Assembly: GCA_025667525.1 (NCBI GenBank)
Contig: CM046874.1
Location: 427,388,400-427,452,399, forward strand
Length of the DNA stretch: 64,000 bases
Direction of reading: 5' to 3'
DNA from: Glebionis coronaria
Taxonomy: Eukaryota; Streptophyta; Magnoliopsida; Asterales; Asteraceae
The position numbers and the translations under genes are program-made. The stretch's first letter is position 1. Each line of letters starts with the position of its first letter. Shown here piece by piece: positions 34,889 through 45,602 of this stretch. The notes below the pieces were generated by a model, which did no database searches, was not told the DNA's origin, and was given only the letters and a program-made list of their open reading frames with translations.

Positions 34889-36551
34889 CTATCTCCCGCT
34901 GCTCTTCGGCTACTCGAGGCAATACATCATCATGCTCTTTCCTGTCCAAAGCCCGAGCCGCATTCACCTCCAGCACTTCACTTAATAGCTGTTCAACAAC
35001 TACGATCCTTGTGACGTCTTCATAGACGGGAAGAGTGAGTTGGTCGAGGGAGGGAGTGAAGTGAGTCCGGGAGTGTCCCTCGTCCTGCGAGAAGGAACCA
35101 AGGCTTAGCTTCTCCATGATATCCTTGTTGGACGCATCATTTGTAGCCTCAAGCTCAGCCAAGAAGGGATAATCAAGATCTCGCATAGCAGCCATAGAGG
35201 TGGTCATCTTCTCTGCAGCTCCAGTGTTAAAATAAGCATGTCTTGTGAAATTTTGCTTCTTACTTATTAACTCTGTAACCATAACCATTCCCTCATGACG
35301 GCCGTGGTCGATGCCATCCGATACAAGATCTACAAACTGTTGCACGAATTGAGGGGCCTCCAACACTTTTGTGACAGTCAGGCGCGTCCCATGACCCATC
35401 ATCCACCTACGGCCGGCAATGGCTGCTAGTAGTTGAGGGTACAATACATCATCACACTCTGCGGTAAGGGCATTCAGCAATATATCTTTTTGTGTGGAAG
35501 CCTCCATCAATTGTTCCGCCATGGCCCTTTCATGGGCAAGCTCCTCTTTCAGTCTCTCCTCACCCTGGATCAATGCATGTGCGTCCTCAAGTTCCTTTGT
35601 AAGGGTGGACACTTGGTCAGAGGAGGACTTGGACAAGGCTTCTATCGCGGTTACCTGTGTGTGATACATTAAGTATTAGAATGCAGAATAGTGTGGCGTG
35701 GGCATGATGCGGTATAGATACATACCTTAGCTGTTGTAGTCTCAAGTTGAGTTTCAAGCTTGGCTACACGTTGATCATGGGTATTGGCATGTGCGGCTTG
35801 TTCCTTAATGGTAGCCTCGGCAGTAGAAAGTTAGGACTGGAGGGCGGAAATCCTGGATTCGTTGTCTTCAATCATCTTCTCTCTCCGACCATTCTTTCTC
35901 TTCAGGGAATCAACATGGTCCAAGGCGGCCTCAAATCTTACCCTCATGGAAGTACCCATAGCCATCTGATGAACCAAGGCACCATTATATTCTTCCACCA
36001 AGTCTACATGACTTAGTGAATTTATATCTTTTACTAGGTTGGGTGGAATGCAGTTGTTCAGATAGTCACGACATTCTTCAACTTGCCTCATTCTAGAACC
36101 GGTGGTTATCTTCCAGTCAGGGTAAAATTGTGTATGGGGGTCGGACACTGGTATCTCTTGTGAAGCCGTAGGGGTACCCTCTTCAAAGGCTAAGCCAGAT
36201 TTAGTCGTTGCAGCATGCAGGACAGGCTCCTTCTCCTTCTGTGCCTTCTGGGCAGGTGCGGCACCAGCTTGTTCATCCCTACGACAACAATTGGAGTATA
36301 CATTAAATATTGTTTATGGAAGGACGTACCTTTTACTTAGACAAAGGACATAATGACAAACATGTGCGGTAGACTTACATATTGGTTTTTTCCAGTTCTG
36401 ACGTAGTGGGGGGTACTTGAGTGACTGGCTCGACATCTGGTAACGGCACGTCCGGATCTAAGGGTGCAGCCTGCGCCGTCCCTGAGGCTTGATTGGTGCT
36501 CTCACCAGATTGGTAGCGGGGGTGATCCTCGCACAGTCTCTTCACGGGGGC
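34889..36551 (-). pseudogene. C antisense ORF, downstream exons (Tat additional ORF)
   Basis: Minus-strand coding. Exon pieces: 36551-36379 (continued from 45603 across B), 36278-35726 and 35654-34889. They are separated by intervals with GT...AG ends: 36378-36279 (donor GTAAGT, acceptor GTCGTAG) and 35725-35655 (donor GTATG, acceptor CACACAG). Another donor, GATAG/GTAAGT, lies at 34888. The last exon has heptad-rich STLTKELEDAHALIQGEERLKEEL and a block YPQLLAAIAGRRWMMGHG. Both resemble the C-terminal half of the 'putative gypsy type transposon' proteins (Pfam PF04195 family) common in plants. A TAA near 35831 interrupts the third exon. Function unknown. Confidence 0.75.
36547..36551. repeat. 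Target-site duplication of B, left copy (GGGGC)
   Basis: Repeated at 45603-45607 directly after the B right LTR; lies in an exon of the C antisense ORF. Confidence 0.95.
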
Positions 36552-38353
36552 TGATAACTAAGATTTTCCCAGTTAAAATTATTCGTTTATGTATGTCTCT
36601 TCGAATTGAAAAACCTATGTTTAATGTGTGACTCAGTTGAACTTTGGTGGAACAAAGATGTGTCGTTGAAGTTTTGAAAATAAAAGGTGCAAAACAATTA
36701 AAGTAAAAGTGCAATTAAAGTAAATCTAAGTCTAATTAAAATAAAGTGCAAGTATTTAAAGCGCGACTAAAACTAAAGGGCAATAAAGTAAATAACGCAA
36801 ATTTAAATCTAACTAAGGCAAACTTAAAACGCAACTAAAACTAAAACTTAAACTAAGGCAAATAAACTTAAAGTGCGAGTAAGGAAAAAGGCGGGAAAAA
36901 TAAAGCTAGAATTTAAAAGGCAGAAACTAAAAACTAAGAAACTGAAAATAACCCTATCCGGAATAAACTCCTATTCGGAATAAATGGTTATTCGGAATAT
37001 CTGTCCCTATTCGGAATAAAACCCTACTCTGAATATTTTGTCTATTCGGAATATCTGCTCTATGCGGAATGTCCTTGCTATTCGGAATAAAGTTCCTACT
37101 CGGAATAATTGGCCTATTCGGAATATTGTCACCTATTCGGAATATCCTCCTATGCGGAATATTAGCTCTATTCGGAATTTCTTGGCTATTCGGAAAGATA
37201 CCCCTATTCGGAATATTCAGCTTATTCGGAATATACTGCTATTCGGAAAAACTATCCCTATTCGGAATAATCAAGCCTATGCTGAATATCCTTCTTATGC
37301 GGAATATGGCCTTATTCGGAATAACTCTCTTACTCGGAATATTAAATATTCCGAATAACGCACAACTTGGCAACCCCTATGCGGAATGTAGGCTGGGCAC
37401 GAATCTGGGCAAGATTAGCAATGAGATCCGAAGAACAAGGAAGACTAGAAAGGCACGAATCAAACAAAAACTCAACCAAATCAACAAAAAGATTAAACCA
37501 AACTAATAACAAAACATCTAATGAACATAAACAATCAATCCCAAACAACAAATCAAACAATAAAGATCAAGATAATCAAAACCCACTTAAATAAATCAAC
37601 AAAAATTTAGAACATGAACATAAACCAATCAACACAAAGATTAAAGAAAGGTAGAATGAGATTAACAAGATAAAGATAAAGCTTGACAAGAATTAAAAAG
37701 AAAAACTTACTTGAATTAAATGGTAATTAAGGTGCAAGACAAGGTAATTAAATGGACAAGTATTTAAATTGACAAGGTAATTAAAGGTGGAAGGACTAAT
37801 TGTCACTATTAGCCAACAAAACAAATGATTAACAAATCCTAACTATATATAGGGGAGGATTAGGAAGCTTCCTCCCCTCCTTCATTTCTTGTTAATTGCA
37901 AGATTAAGTCCTTCCTTCATTTAATCTTCATTAATTACGTCATTAGTCCTTTTCTTCTCATCTTTCTTTTAAGTTTGGACTTTAAGGACTTGTGGCTCGG
38001 GATATCTTTTGAACTCGTCTTTAATTTCTTCAATAAAATAGACTTGAGTTTCTCGGCTTTTGATAAACTTCCGTCTTTTGACTTTTTCTTCGATAAATCT
38101 TCAGAATTGGTCTTGGACTTCCGTTCTTTTTCCACTCTTGACTTCTCGACTCCGTCTTTCATCTTTTTCTTCAATAAAAGCCGTGAATGCCCGTGAATTC
38201 CCGTGTTTTCTCCACTTTTCATAATTTCATCCTAAATTACAACAAAAACACAAACCACGCATAATTCCGACATAAAAGACATAAAATACACGTTTAGGTC
38301 CGGTTATTCTTGTAATTAAGTGGTAGAAAAGATGGGTGTTTACACACCTATCA
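36552..38353 (-). repeat. B 3' LTR (1802 bp)
   Basis: On the plus strand it begins TGATAACTAAG and ends CACCTATCA. It is 33 bp longer than its partner, mostly because of about 34 extra bases in the repeat array near 37325-37358. Confidence 0.95.
36955..37390 (-). repeat. B 3' LTR: TATTCCGAATA array
   Basis: Roughly 24 units, commonly 18-19 bases apart, each centred on TATTCGGAATA on the plus strand (TATTCCGAATA on the transcript strand). The 11-mer is a dyad around its central base. The spacing creates long chance ORFs. The second copy is at 44235-44640. Confidence 0.9.
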
Positions 38354-40378
38354 AATCTCCTACACTTGACCATTGTAATGTCCTCATGCAATGCATTAGT
38401 TACAAAGCATGTTTACACTTTTCATCATAATCAATCCACGTTGGCCTTTATTAAAGAGATAGAAAATTATAAAAATGCAAAGCAAAGAAATTAAAAGCAT
38501 ACCTTGGGTTTTGAAAATGTCATGAATAATCATCATCCTCAACTTTTCACTTTCTCCAAACCAAGCTTAAAAACGAGATCATTGTTATTATAAGTTAGTA
38601 GACTAACACGAACTCATGTGGGCCAATTACTCACTTAGACTCCCTTATTCCTATGGGTATCTCTTATATTTTATTATTTGTCTTGAATGATCACGAAGAT
38701 GCATTGTTTGACTTATTTAGATAATTATTAAGTCTGAAAATAAAGTGCACGATTTAATCAATAGTTAGCTAAAGGACCAAATCTTTTAAAACTGCTTCTC
38801 GAGATATCAAAAACTTCATATCTTGGCATAACTTGGTTCGCGATTTGAGACCTTTCTCGGGCCGATATTTGGCAGCGACTTCATACTTCAAACCTTGAGA
38901 GACGTTCATGAAATAATGGTCTTCTCTTCATAATTGGAATTTCTTCACTTGGAATTTTTGAGAGATTCTTCATATATGGACCACGACTTCTTCATTTTTC
39001 TCCAATCTTTATTTTGGATTTTGATATACAACGATCCGCCTCCTTTATTGACTTGGATCTATTTATCCTCATACCTTGTTAGGGTCTTTTCGGATACACT
39101 TCTCCATGACTTTTTGGGAGTTTTTGCTTTTCGTCGTGTGTCTCGATCCTTCATATTGATTTTCGATAAATGATTCTTCACATCACTTTTGGATCTTTAG
39201 CAACAAAACATAGCCCTCATGCCTTGTTAGGGCCTTTTCGGACTCGCCAATCTTCGCGCCCCGCTTCATAAGTTATGCCTTGGCTATGAACTCTCGTCAT
39301 TACCGAGCAACTTTTAAACGATCTGGGGCTAGAAGCTAAGTAACTTTTCAAATCGTACAACCTTATTTATTAGCAGATAAATTTATTAGCAAGCGATGGG
39401 AGAATAGGCTTATAATTAACTCACATAAATTCACGAAAGAATACCGACTTATAATTGGCTCTATCATCTCTCGTTCTCCACATTTTAAAATCTCAAGTAA
39501 CGAGACTCGTGGATACTTAGCCTATTAAATCAAAGTTTTGGGTTTTCGAGTCGCCTATCGGATCTTGCAACTTCTTAGACTCTTTCAAGTTTAGAAGTCG
39601 CATCTTAAAGTTCCCTTGATAAACGACTCTCTAGGATCAATTATAGGAACTTGCGAAAAGTTCTTGTTCTTAACCCGTGAGAGTTAAGACTTTCGCGTTT
39701 TATAGCTCCCTATATAAAAGCCTAGCAAAACTTGACTTAAACACGTTAAGGATACTAGCTAGAATAAACTCGGATTGAGTCAAAAGATTCACAACGTTTG
39801 AAAATTAAAACCACTTATTCAAAGATTTATTCTAATAAGGAAAGAGAATAACTATACAAAAGGGAAAAGCTAATAGGCCAAAATAGATCAAAAATTTTGA
39901 AAAATGTCGAAAAATTGATTTTCCGGTTAAAATGAGGACAAATACAAGGAAAAGACCACTTAACTTCGATAGAAGTCCCCCCTACACTTAAGATAAACAT
40001 TGTCCTCAATGTTTAAGCATGTGGGAGTAAACTCCCCTACACTTAGGACATTGTGCACGTTGTTTAAATCTTGCTAAGGAAAAGACAACTAAAGAGATTC
40101 CTATTTTAATATTGAGAAAATATAAAAATAGTGAATCGAAAAGAGTTTAGGATAGAACCGGGAAGAAGTAGAATACGGAATCACGGGTCATCAAGAATCA
40201 GCAAGAGTGGATCATTGAAGCTCGAATCCCTGATTAAGAAGTGAGGAGAGGAGAGCAAACCAAAGGATCCCCCCTACACTTATGGTAAAGAAAGCGAAAA
40301 GATAGATGCATGGGATGCCTCCCAAGAAGCGCTTGGTTTTTTGTTTACCGAGTCGTGAGCCTGACTCGACCTTGATCA
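38354..40378 (-). other. B 3' untranslated region
   Basis: Two kilobases between the gag-protease stop and the 3' LTR with no convincing ORF and no polymerase motifs. The segment adjoining the LTR reads GTAGGAGATT on the minus strand and is the likely polypurine tract. 39978-40378 aligns with A 18043-18440. Confidence 0.75.
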
Positions 40379-43300
40379 TCAACGGAAGTAGCATGAAACA
40401 ACTCCACCAGGATCAAAGACATAATTTTCATCCATCAATAAGCAAGAGCTTAAGGCGAACAAGGCAAGCCAAAAGAGAAATGGCAGGGTTCCCTTAAGCA
40501 GCGATGGAGCACGGTGGAAGCAAAGATGAAGTGGAGCAAGCATGTCTTCAAAATTTCCAAAGATTTTTCCTTTTATTTCATCAGGTGGATACTGAGATGG
40601 CTTAAAGACTTCGATACCGGGGTCGAACACCTTTTCCTTCAGGGGAAAATAGCACTCCGGCTCAGCCGAGTGTGAAGAAGATCCGCAAAGAAGCACAACC
40701 TCGTCCTCAGAAGTGGGACAAAGAGGTGTCAAATCATAAGTGCAACGGATTTCGGTGTCAACCGGTTTCTTCTCCTTGGACAAAATGCTCTTCAAATCCA
40801 AAGTAGGATCAAGACGATAATCTTCAAAGTCCAAAGGAGGAGCATCACTCTCATGAGGGAAGTATGTGTTGAGAAATTCAGAGAAATCTTCCTCAAATGA
40901 ATAATCGTCCAAAGTAGGATCGAGTGATGGCGGAGGATCTTCATCATGTGAAGAATCGCTCGAGAGAGTATCAGCCTCATCAAAATCATCGAATGTGGGC
41001 AGCTCGGGATACTCAGAAGTACAATCAAAAGCATCCGAGTCTGAGCTAGAATCATCATCATCATAAGCATCAAAGACCGGTGGCGAATCATAAATGGGGG
41101 AAGCATCCAAAGTAGGGGGAGAATCATCCACATCATCTTTAAAAAGTAGATTATCAATGCAAGAGTCGAATAGAGGATTGTCGTAGACGGTAAAGTCATC
41201 GAGCACATTTATCATATTCACTGATTCTCGGCCTCCAAAAGATTTTCCTGTAAGCTTCCCCATTTTAAAAACTTTAGAATCATCCCCGAATCGTAAGATT
41301 AACTCACCTTCGGCCACATCTATTAAAGCACGTCCGGTTCTCAAGAATGGCCGACCAAGTATTAAAGGAATACGAGGGTCCATTTCATAATCAACTACGA
41401 CAAAATCGACCGGGAAGGTAAATGTGCCAACTTTAAGAAACACATCTTCGGCTATACCAACGGGGTAAGCGAGAGTGCGGTTTGCAAGTTCGAGAGTCAT
41501 CTTTGTTGGAATGAGGTCGGGCAATGATAGTGTTTTCCAAACACTCAGTGGCATCAAATTAATACTAGCCCCGAGATCAGCAAGGGCAGTAAATTCTTCA
41601 GTTTTGTTGAACACGCAAGGCAACACAAAACGACCGGGATCTCCAAGCTTTTCCGGAAGTTCTCTAAGAAGAACTGCAGAGCAGTTTTCATTTAAGCGTG
41701 TGTTGGCGAGTTCAATCAACTTCTCTTTCTTGCTAAGCAATTCCTTGAATGCTTTGACAAATTTCGGCATGTGGCAAAGTGCTTCAACAAGGCTAATGTT
41801 AATGGTCATTTTAGATAGCATATCCACATATTTCGATACTTGGCAGTCATTCTTGGTTAGATCATTGGTCTTGCCTATGCGAGAAGGGTATGGGATTCTA
41901 GGTTGATAAGGGTTAGGTGAAGGTGTAGTTGGTGAAGGTTGTGATGTTGAAGGGTCCTTCCGAGATACATCGTCATGACGAGGCGGAGACGGTAATGGTG
42001 CACTACTACTAGGTGTAGGAGGAGTAGGGATACATTGTGGTGGAGGAGGTGTAGATGATGGTGGTGGGGTAGGTGGATTGACAATGGTAATTCCACTACG
42101 CGTAGTTATAGCACTCACATTAGCTCGTGGATTAGTGACGGTGTTTGAAGGTAGAGAACCCGAAGAAGAAGAAGGTTGAGCTTCGGGCAAGAAACTAGCC
42201 AACAGATTCTTTAATTCAGTTGTTTGAGTGATGAAGGAGGATTGAAGATTATCAGGAACCTCGGTTCTGATGTCATTACCTTGCTTCAAGATATCTCCTT
42301 TCAAATTAATTATTTGGCTCTGTAGATTCTTGATTTGCTCACCTTGAGTTCTCATGATTGTGTCAACATCGGGATTAATGGGTGGGTGTTGTTGGGTGGG
42401 TGGTTGATAAGGGTTAGAAGCACGAGGTGGGATTTGGTTGCTTCTATTGTAGTTGTTGGCGGGATTTTGGTTTTGAGGAGAAAAACTGGGTGAAAGGTAG
42501 TTGTTGGAACGGTAGCTCAGCAGATTTCTATCCCCTTGTTGTCTAGCTTGGTAATTTTCTGGTGAATAATTATCGTAAGATGCATACACATTTTCCGGAT
42601 TTCCTTGTGTAGAAGGACAATCGGTGTATGAGTGAGGACCGCCACATGTTTCACAAGGATTAGCGACCGCTTTAACTTGTTGTTGTTCTTGATTTGAAGC
42701 GAGAAGCGTAATACTTTTGCTCATTTCAGCCATCATGCGGGTGAGTTCGGTCATCTCAGGGTTTGCTGAGGTAGAAGAAACATTGACTCTCGTGTTGTTT
42801 CTAGAAGAAGCGGAGGAATCCCAGTTCTTGTGGTGAGTAGTCATGTTTTCAATTAACTCTCTACACTCCTCGGGTCTCCTTTTCATGAATGTGCCACCGG
42901 CGGCTGCATTGATCGTATCACGATCGCGAAAAGTCAATCCGCTGTAGAAAGTATCGATCAAGGTGACCGGAAGCATATTATGGTTTGGACAACGGTCGAT
43001 CAAGACATTATATCTCTCCCATGCATCAAAAAGAGATTCATCGGGATCTTGCATGAAACCGCTGATCTGATTGCGAAGGCTTGTGACCATGGATGGTGGA
43101 AAGTAGCGCGACAAAAAGCGTTGAGTCATGTCATCCCAAGTGTGAATAGAATTCTTCGGGAGACGATCAAACCATTTCTCGGCATGATGTAATAGAGTGT
43201 GTGGAAAGAGTTGTAGGCGAAGCTCATCCATAGTGGCACCAGCCAACTTCATGCTCTGGGTGATTGTAATGAACTTGTCGAGGTGTTTGTTGGCATCATC

Positions 43301-43582
43301 ATCAGGCAATCCTCTAAATGGGTTTGTTTGTACTTGCTGAATCATGTGGTGCTTCAACAAAAACTCAGGAGCGTTGATTTGCATCGGCGCAATCGGTCCT
43401 CCTCGTCCAAACATTGTTGGTTGACAAAGTTCCTCCATGGTCCGAAGATCGGGCTGTGGAAGATCATTGTTGTTATTAATATTATTATTGAGGTGCGGTG
43501 GCATGTTGTTGTTGTTGACACCTGCCATATCTAAATCTTCTTGAGGCTCAGGCTCTTGATAATTAGAAGATCTAGTACGCAT
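40379..43582 (-). CDS. B Gag-protease polyprotein with acidic C-terminal extension
   Basis: An intact ORF of 1067 residues from ATG 43582 (MRTRSSNYQEPE). The frame extends upstream only to a TTG, and A starts at the same Met. In order: Asn-rich N-terminus; Retrotrans_gag-like capsid core, about residues 100-215 (WFDRLPKNSIHTWDDMTQRF); short zinc knuckle CETCGGPHSYTDC (C-x2-C-x3-H-x4-C, one residue shorter than usual); a Gln/Asn then Pro/Ser-rich linker; retropepsin with ADLGASINLMP (D-L-G in place of D-[ST]-G, as in Athila/Tat relatives) and ILGRPFLRTG; an Asp/Ser-rich acidic region of about 150 residues; and a conserved terminal block with KVFDPGIE and a hydrophobic stretch LFWLALFALSSCLL before MDENYVFDPGG. 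I do not recognise the terminal block. A has the same order, degraded. Confidence 0.92.
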   Translation of the reverse strand: MRTRSSNYQEPEPQEDLDMAGVNNNNMPPHLNNNINNNNDLPQPDLRTMEELCQPTMFGRGGPIAPMQINAPEFLLKHHMIQQVQTNPFRGLPDDDANKHLDKFITITQSMKLAGATMDELRLQLFPHTLLHHAEKWFDRLPKNSIHTWDDMTQRFLSRYFPPSMVTSLRNQISGFMQDPDESLFDAWERYNVLIDRCPNHNMLPVTLIDTFYSGLTFRDRDTINAAAGGTFMKRRPEECRELIENMTTHHKNWDSSASSRNNTRVNVSSTSANPEMTELTRMMAEMSKSITLLASNQEQQQVKAVANPCETCGGPHSYTDCPSTQGNPENVYASYDNYSPENYQARQQGDRNLLSYRSNNYLSPSFSPQNQNPANNYNRSNQIPPRASNPYQPPTQQHPPINPDVDTIMRTQGEQIKNLQSQIINLKGDILKQGNDIRTEVPDNLQSSFITQTTELKNLLASFLPEAQPSSSSGSLPSNTVTNPRANVSAITTRSGITIVNPPTPPPSSTPPPPQCIPTPPTPSSSAPLPSPPRHDDVSRKDPSTSQPSPTTPSPNPYQPRIPYPSRIGKTNDLTKNDCQVSKYVDMLSKMTINISLVEALCHMPKFVKAFKELLSKKEKLIELANTRLNENCSAVLLRELPEKLGDPGRFVLPCVFNKTEEFTALADLGASINLMPLSVWKTLSLPDLIPTKMTLELANRTLAYPVGIAEDVFLKVGTFTFPVDFVVVDYEMDPRIPLILGRPFLRTGRALIDVAEGELILRFGDDSKVFKMGKLTGKSFGGRESVNMINVLDDFTVYDNPLFDSCIDNLLFKDDVDDSPPTLDASPIYDSPPVFDAYDDDDSSSDSDAFDCTSEYPELPTFDDFDEADTLSSDSSHDEDPPPSLDPTLDDYSFEEDFSEFLNTYFPHESDAPPLDFEDYRLDPTLDLKSILSKEKKPVDTEIRCTYDLTPLCPTSEDEVVLLCGSSSHSAEPECYFPLKEKVFDPGIEVFKPSQYPPDEIKGKIFGNFEDMLAPLHLCFHRAPSLLKGTLPFLFWLALFALSSCLLMDENYVFDPGGVVSCYFR

Positions 43583-43813
43583 ACACCTGAAAATGCAAAA
43601 GAAAACAAAACCAAACACAAAGACAATATATATACATAAGAAAGATAAAATCTTTTTGGATTTTTGAAATTTTTAATTTTTATGGTTTTTTATCAATTTT
43701 TAGTTTTTTTTATGATTTTTTGAATTTTTTATGCAAGAAAAATAACGCTCACAAGTGAACGGATCCCAAAAAGCAACGTGTCTCTCACAAAAAACTGTTG
43801 ATCTTTACGAAAA

Positions 43814-43831
43814 GAGCCGGCAATGGCGCCA
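43814..43831 (-). other. B primer binding site (tRNA-Asp type)
   Basis: The minus strand reads TGGCGCCATTGCCGGCTC, two bases after the LTR end. Compared with the tRNA-Asp(GUC) complement TGGCGCCGTTGCCGGGG it has one mismatch in the first 15 bases. Confidence 0.85.
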
Positions 43832-44234
43832 TTTGATAACTAAGATTTTCCCAGTTAAAATTATTCGTTTATGTATGTCTCTTCGAATTGAAAAACTTGT
43901 TGTTTAATGTGTGACTCAGTTGAACTTTGGTGGAACAAAGATGTGTCGTTGTAGTTTTGAAAATAAAGAGTGCAAAACAATTAAAGTAAAGGTGCAATTA
44001 AAGTAAATCTAAGTCTAATTAAAATAAAGTGCAAGTATTTAAAGCGCGACTAAAACTAAAGGGCAATAAAGTAAATAACGCAAATTTAAATCTAACTAAG
44101 GCAAACTTAAAACGCAACTAAAACTAAAACTTAAACTAAGGCAAATAAACTTAAAGTGCGAGTAAGGAAAAAGGCGGGAAAAATAAAGCTAGAATTTAAA
44201 AGGCAGAAACTAAAAAGTAAGAAACTGAAAATAA

Positions 44235-44640
44235 CCCTATCCAGAATAAACTCCTATTCGGAATAAATGGTTATTCAGAATATCTGTCCCTATTCGGAAT
44301 AAAACCCTACTCTGATTATTTTGTCTATTCGGAATATCTGCTCTATGCGGAATGTCCTTGCTATTCGGAATAAATTTCCTACTCGGAATAATTGGCCTAT
44401 TCGGAATATTGTCACCTATTCGGAATATCCTCCTATGCGGAATATTAGCTCTATTCGGAATTTCTTGGCTATTCGGAAAGATACCCCTATTCGGAATATT
44501 CAGCTTATTCGGAATATACTGCTATTCGGAAAAACTATCCCTATTCGGAATAATCAAGCCTATGCTGAATATCCTTCTTATGCGGAATATGGCCTTATTC
44601 GGAATAACGCACAACTTGGCAACCCCTATGTGGAATGTAG
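44235..44640 (-). repeat. B 5' LTR: TATTCCGAATA array
   Basis: Same array as 36955-37390 but lacking about 34 bases (two units). It lies about 450-850 nt after the predicted transcription start, so it would be in the RNA leader. Confidence 0.9.
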
Positions 44641-45092
44641 GCTGGGCACGAATCTGGGCAAGATTAGCAATGAGATCCGAAGAACAAGGAAGACTAGAAA
44701 GGCACAAATCAAACAAAAACTCAACCAAATCAACAAAAAGATTAAACCAAACTAATAACAAAACATCTAATGAACATAAACAATCAATCCCAAACAACAA
44801 ATCAAACAATAAAGATCAAGATAATCAAAACCCACTTAAATAAATCAACAAAAATTTAGAACATGAACATAAACCAATCAACACAAAGATTAAAGAAAGG
44901 TAGAATGAGATTAACAAGATAAAGATAAAGCTTGACAAGAATTAAAAAGAAAAACTTACTTGAATTAAATGGTAATTAAGGTGCAAGACAAGGTAATTAA
45001 ATGGACAAGTATTTAAATTGACAAGGTAATTAAAGGTGGAAGGACTAATTGTCACTATTAGCCAACAAAACAAATGATTAACAAATCCTAAC

Positions 45093-45102
45093 TATATATA
45101 GG
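45093..45102 (-). promoter_or_regulatory. B LTR TATA box
   Basis: TATATATAG on the minus strand, about 500 bases into the LTR; conserved in the partner LTR near 37842-37851. Confidence 0.65.
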
Positions 45103-45602
45103 GGAGGATTAGGAAGCTTCCTCCCCTCCTTCATTTCTTGTTAATTGCAAGATTAAGTCCTTCCTTTATTTAATCTTCATTAATTGCGTCATTAGTCCTT
45201 TTCTTCTCATCTTTCTTTTAAGTTTGGACTTTAAGGACTTGTGGCTCGGGATATCTTTTGAACTCGTCTTTAATTTATTCAATAAAATAGACTTGAGTTT
45301 CTCGGCTTTTGATAAACATCCGTCTTTTGACTTTTTCTTCGATAAATCTTCAGAATTGGTCTTGGACTTCCGTTCTTTTTCCACTCTTGACTTCTCGACT
45401 CCGTCTTTCATCTTTTTCTTCAATAAAAGCCGTGAATGCCCGTGAATTCCCGTGTTTTCTCCACTTTTCATAATTTCATCCTAAATTACAACAAAAACAC
45501 AAACCACGCATAATTCCGACATAAAAGACATAAAATACACGTTTAGGTCCGGTTATTCTTGTAATTAAGTGGTAGAAAAGATGGGTGTTTACACACCTAT
45601 CA

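Larger units (their letters stand above)
36552..45602 (-). mobile_element. B: gag-protease-only gypsy LTR element (probably non-autonomous)
   Basis: Minus-strand element of 9,051 bp: 5' LTR 43834-45602, tRNA-Asp type primer site, one long ORF (43582 down to 40379), 2 kb untranslated region, 3' LTR 36552-38353. LTR ends are TGATAG...TTATCA and the duplication GGGGC is exact. LTR identity is about 99 percent apart from one 34-bp indel in the TTCCGA array. There is no RT, RNase H or integrase, nor space occupied by decayed remnants, so mobilisation would need enzymes in trans. The architecture recalls plant TR-GAG elements. The primer site and DLG protease place it near the Athila/Tat branch. 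Confidence 0.93.
43834..45602 (-). repeat. B 5' LTR (1769 bp)
   Basis: Partner of 36552-38353. On the minus strand it starts TGATAGGTG and ends TTATCA. TATA box TATATATAG near 45093-45102 (minus strand). Confidence 0.95.

Noticed and set aside
37038..37358. ORF of repeated Ile-Arg-Asn (also 44321-44755 and overlapping frames)
   Set aside because: It is a read-through of the 18-base TATTCGGAATA array on the strand opposite the element's transcript. The open frame results from the spacing and carries no protein signature.
36955..37390. CRISPR-like array
   Set aside because: Repeats are 11-base degenerate words with spacers of only 5-9 bases, in an LTR of a plant retrotransposon; no cas genes.
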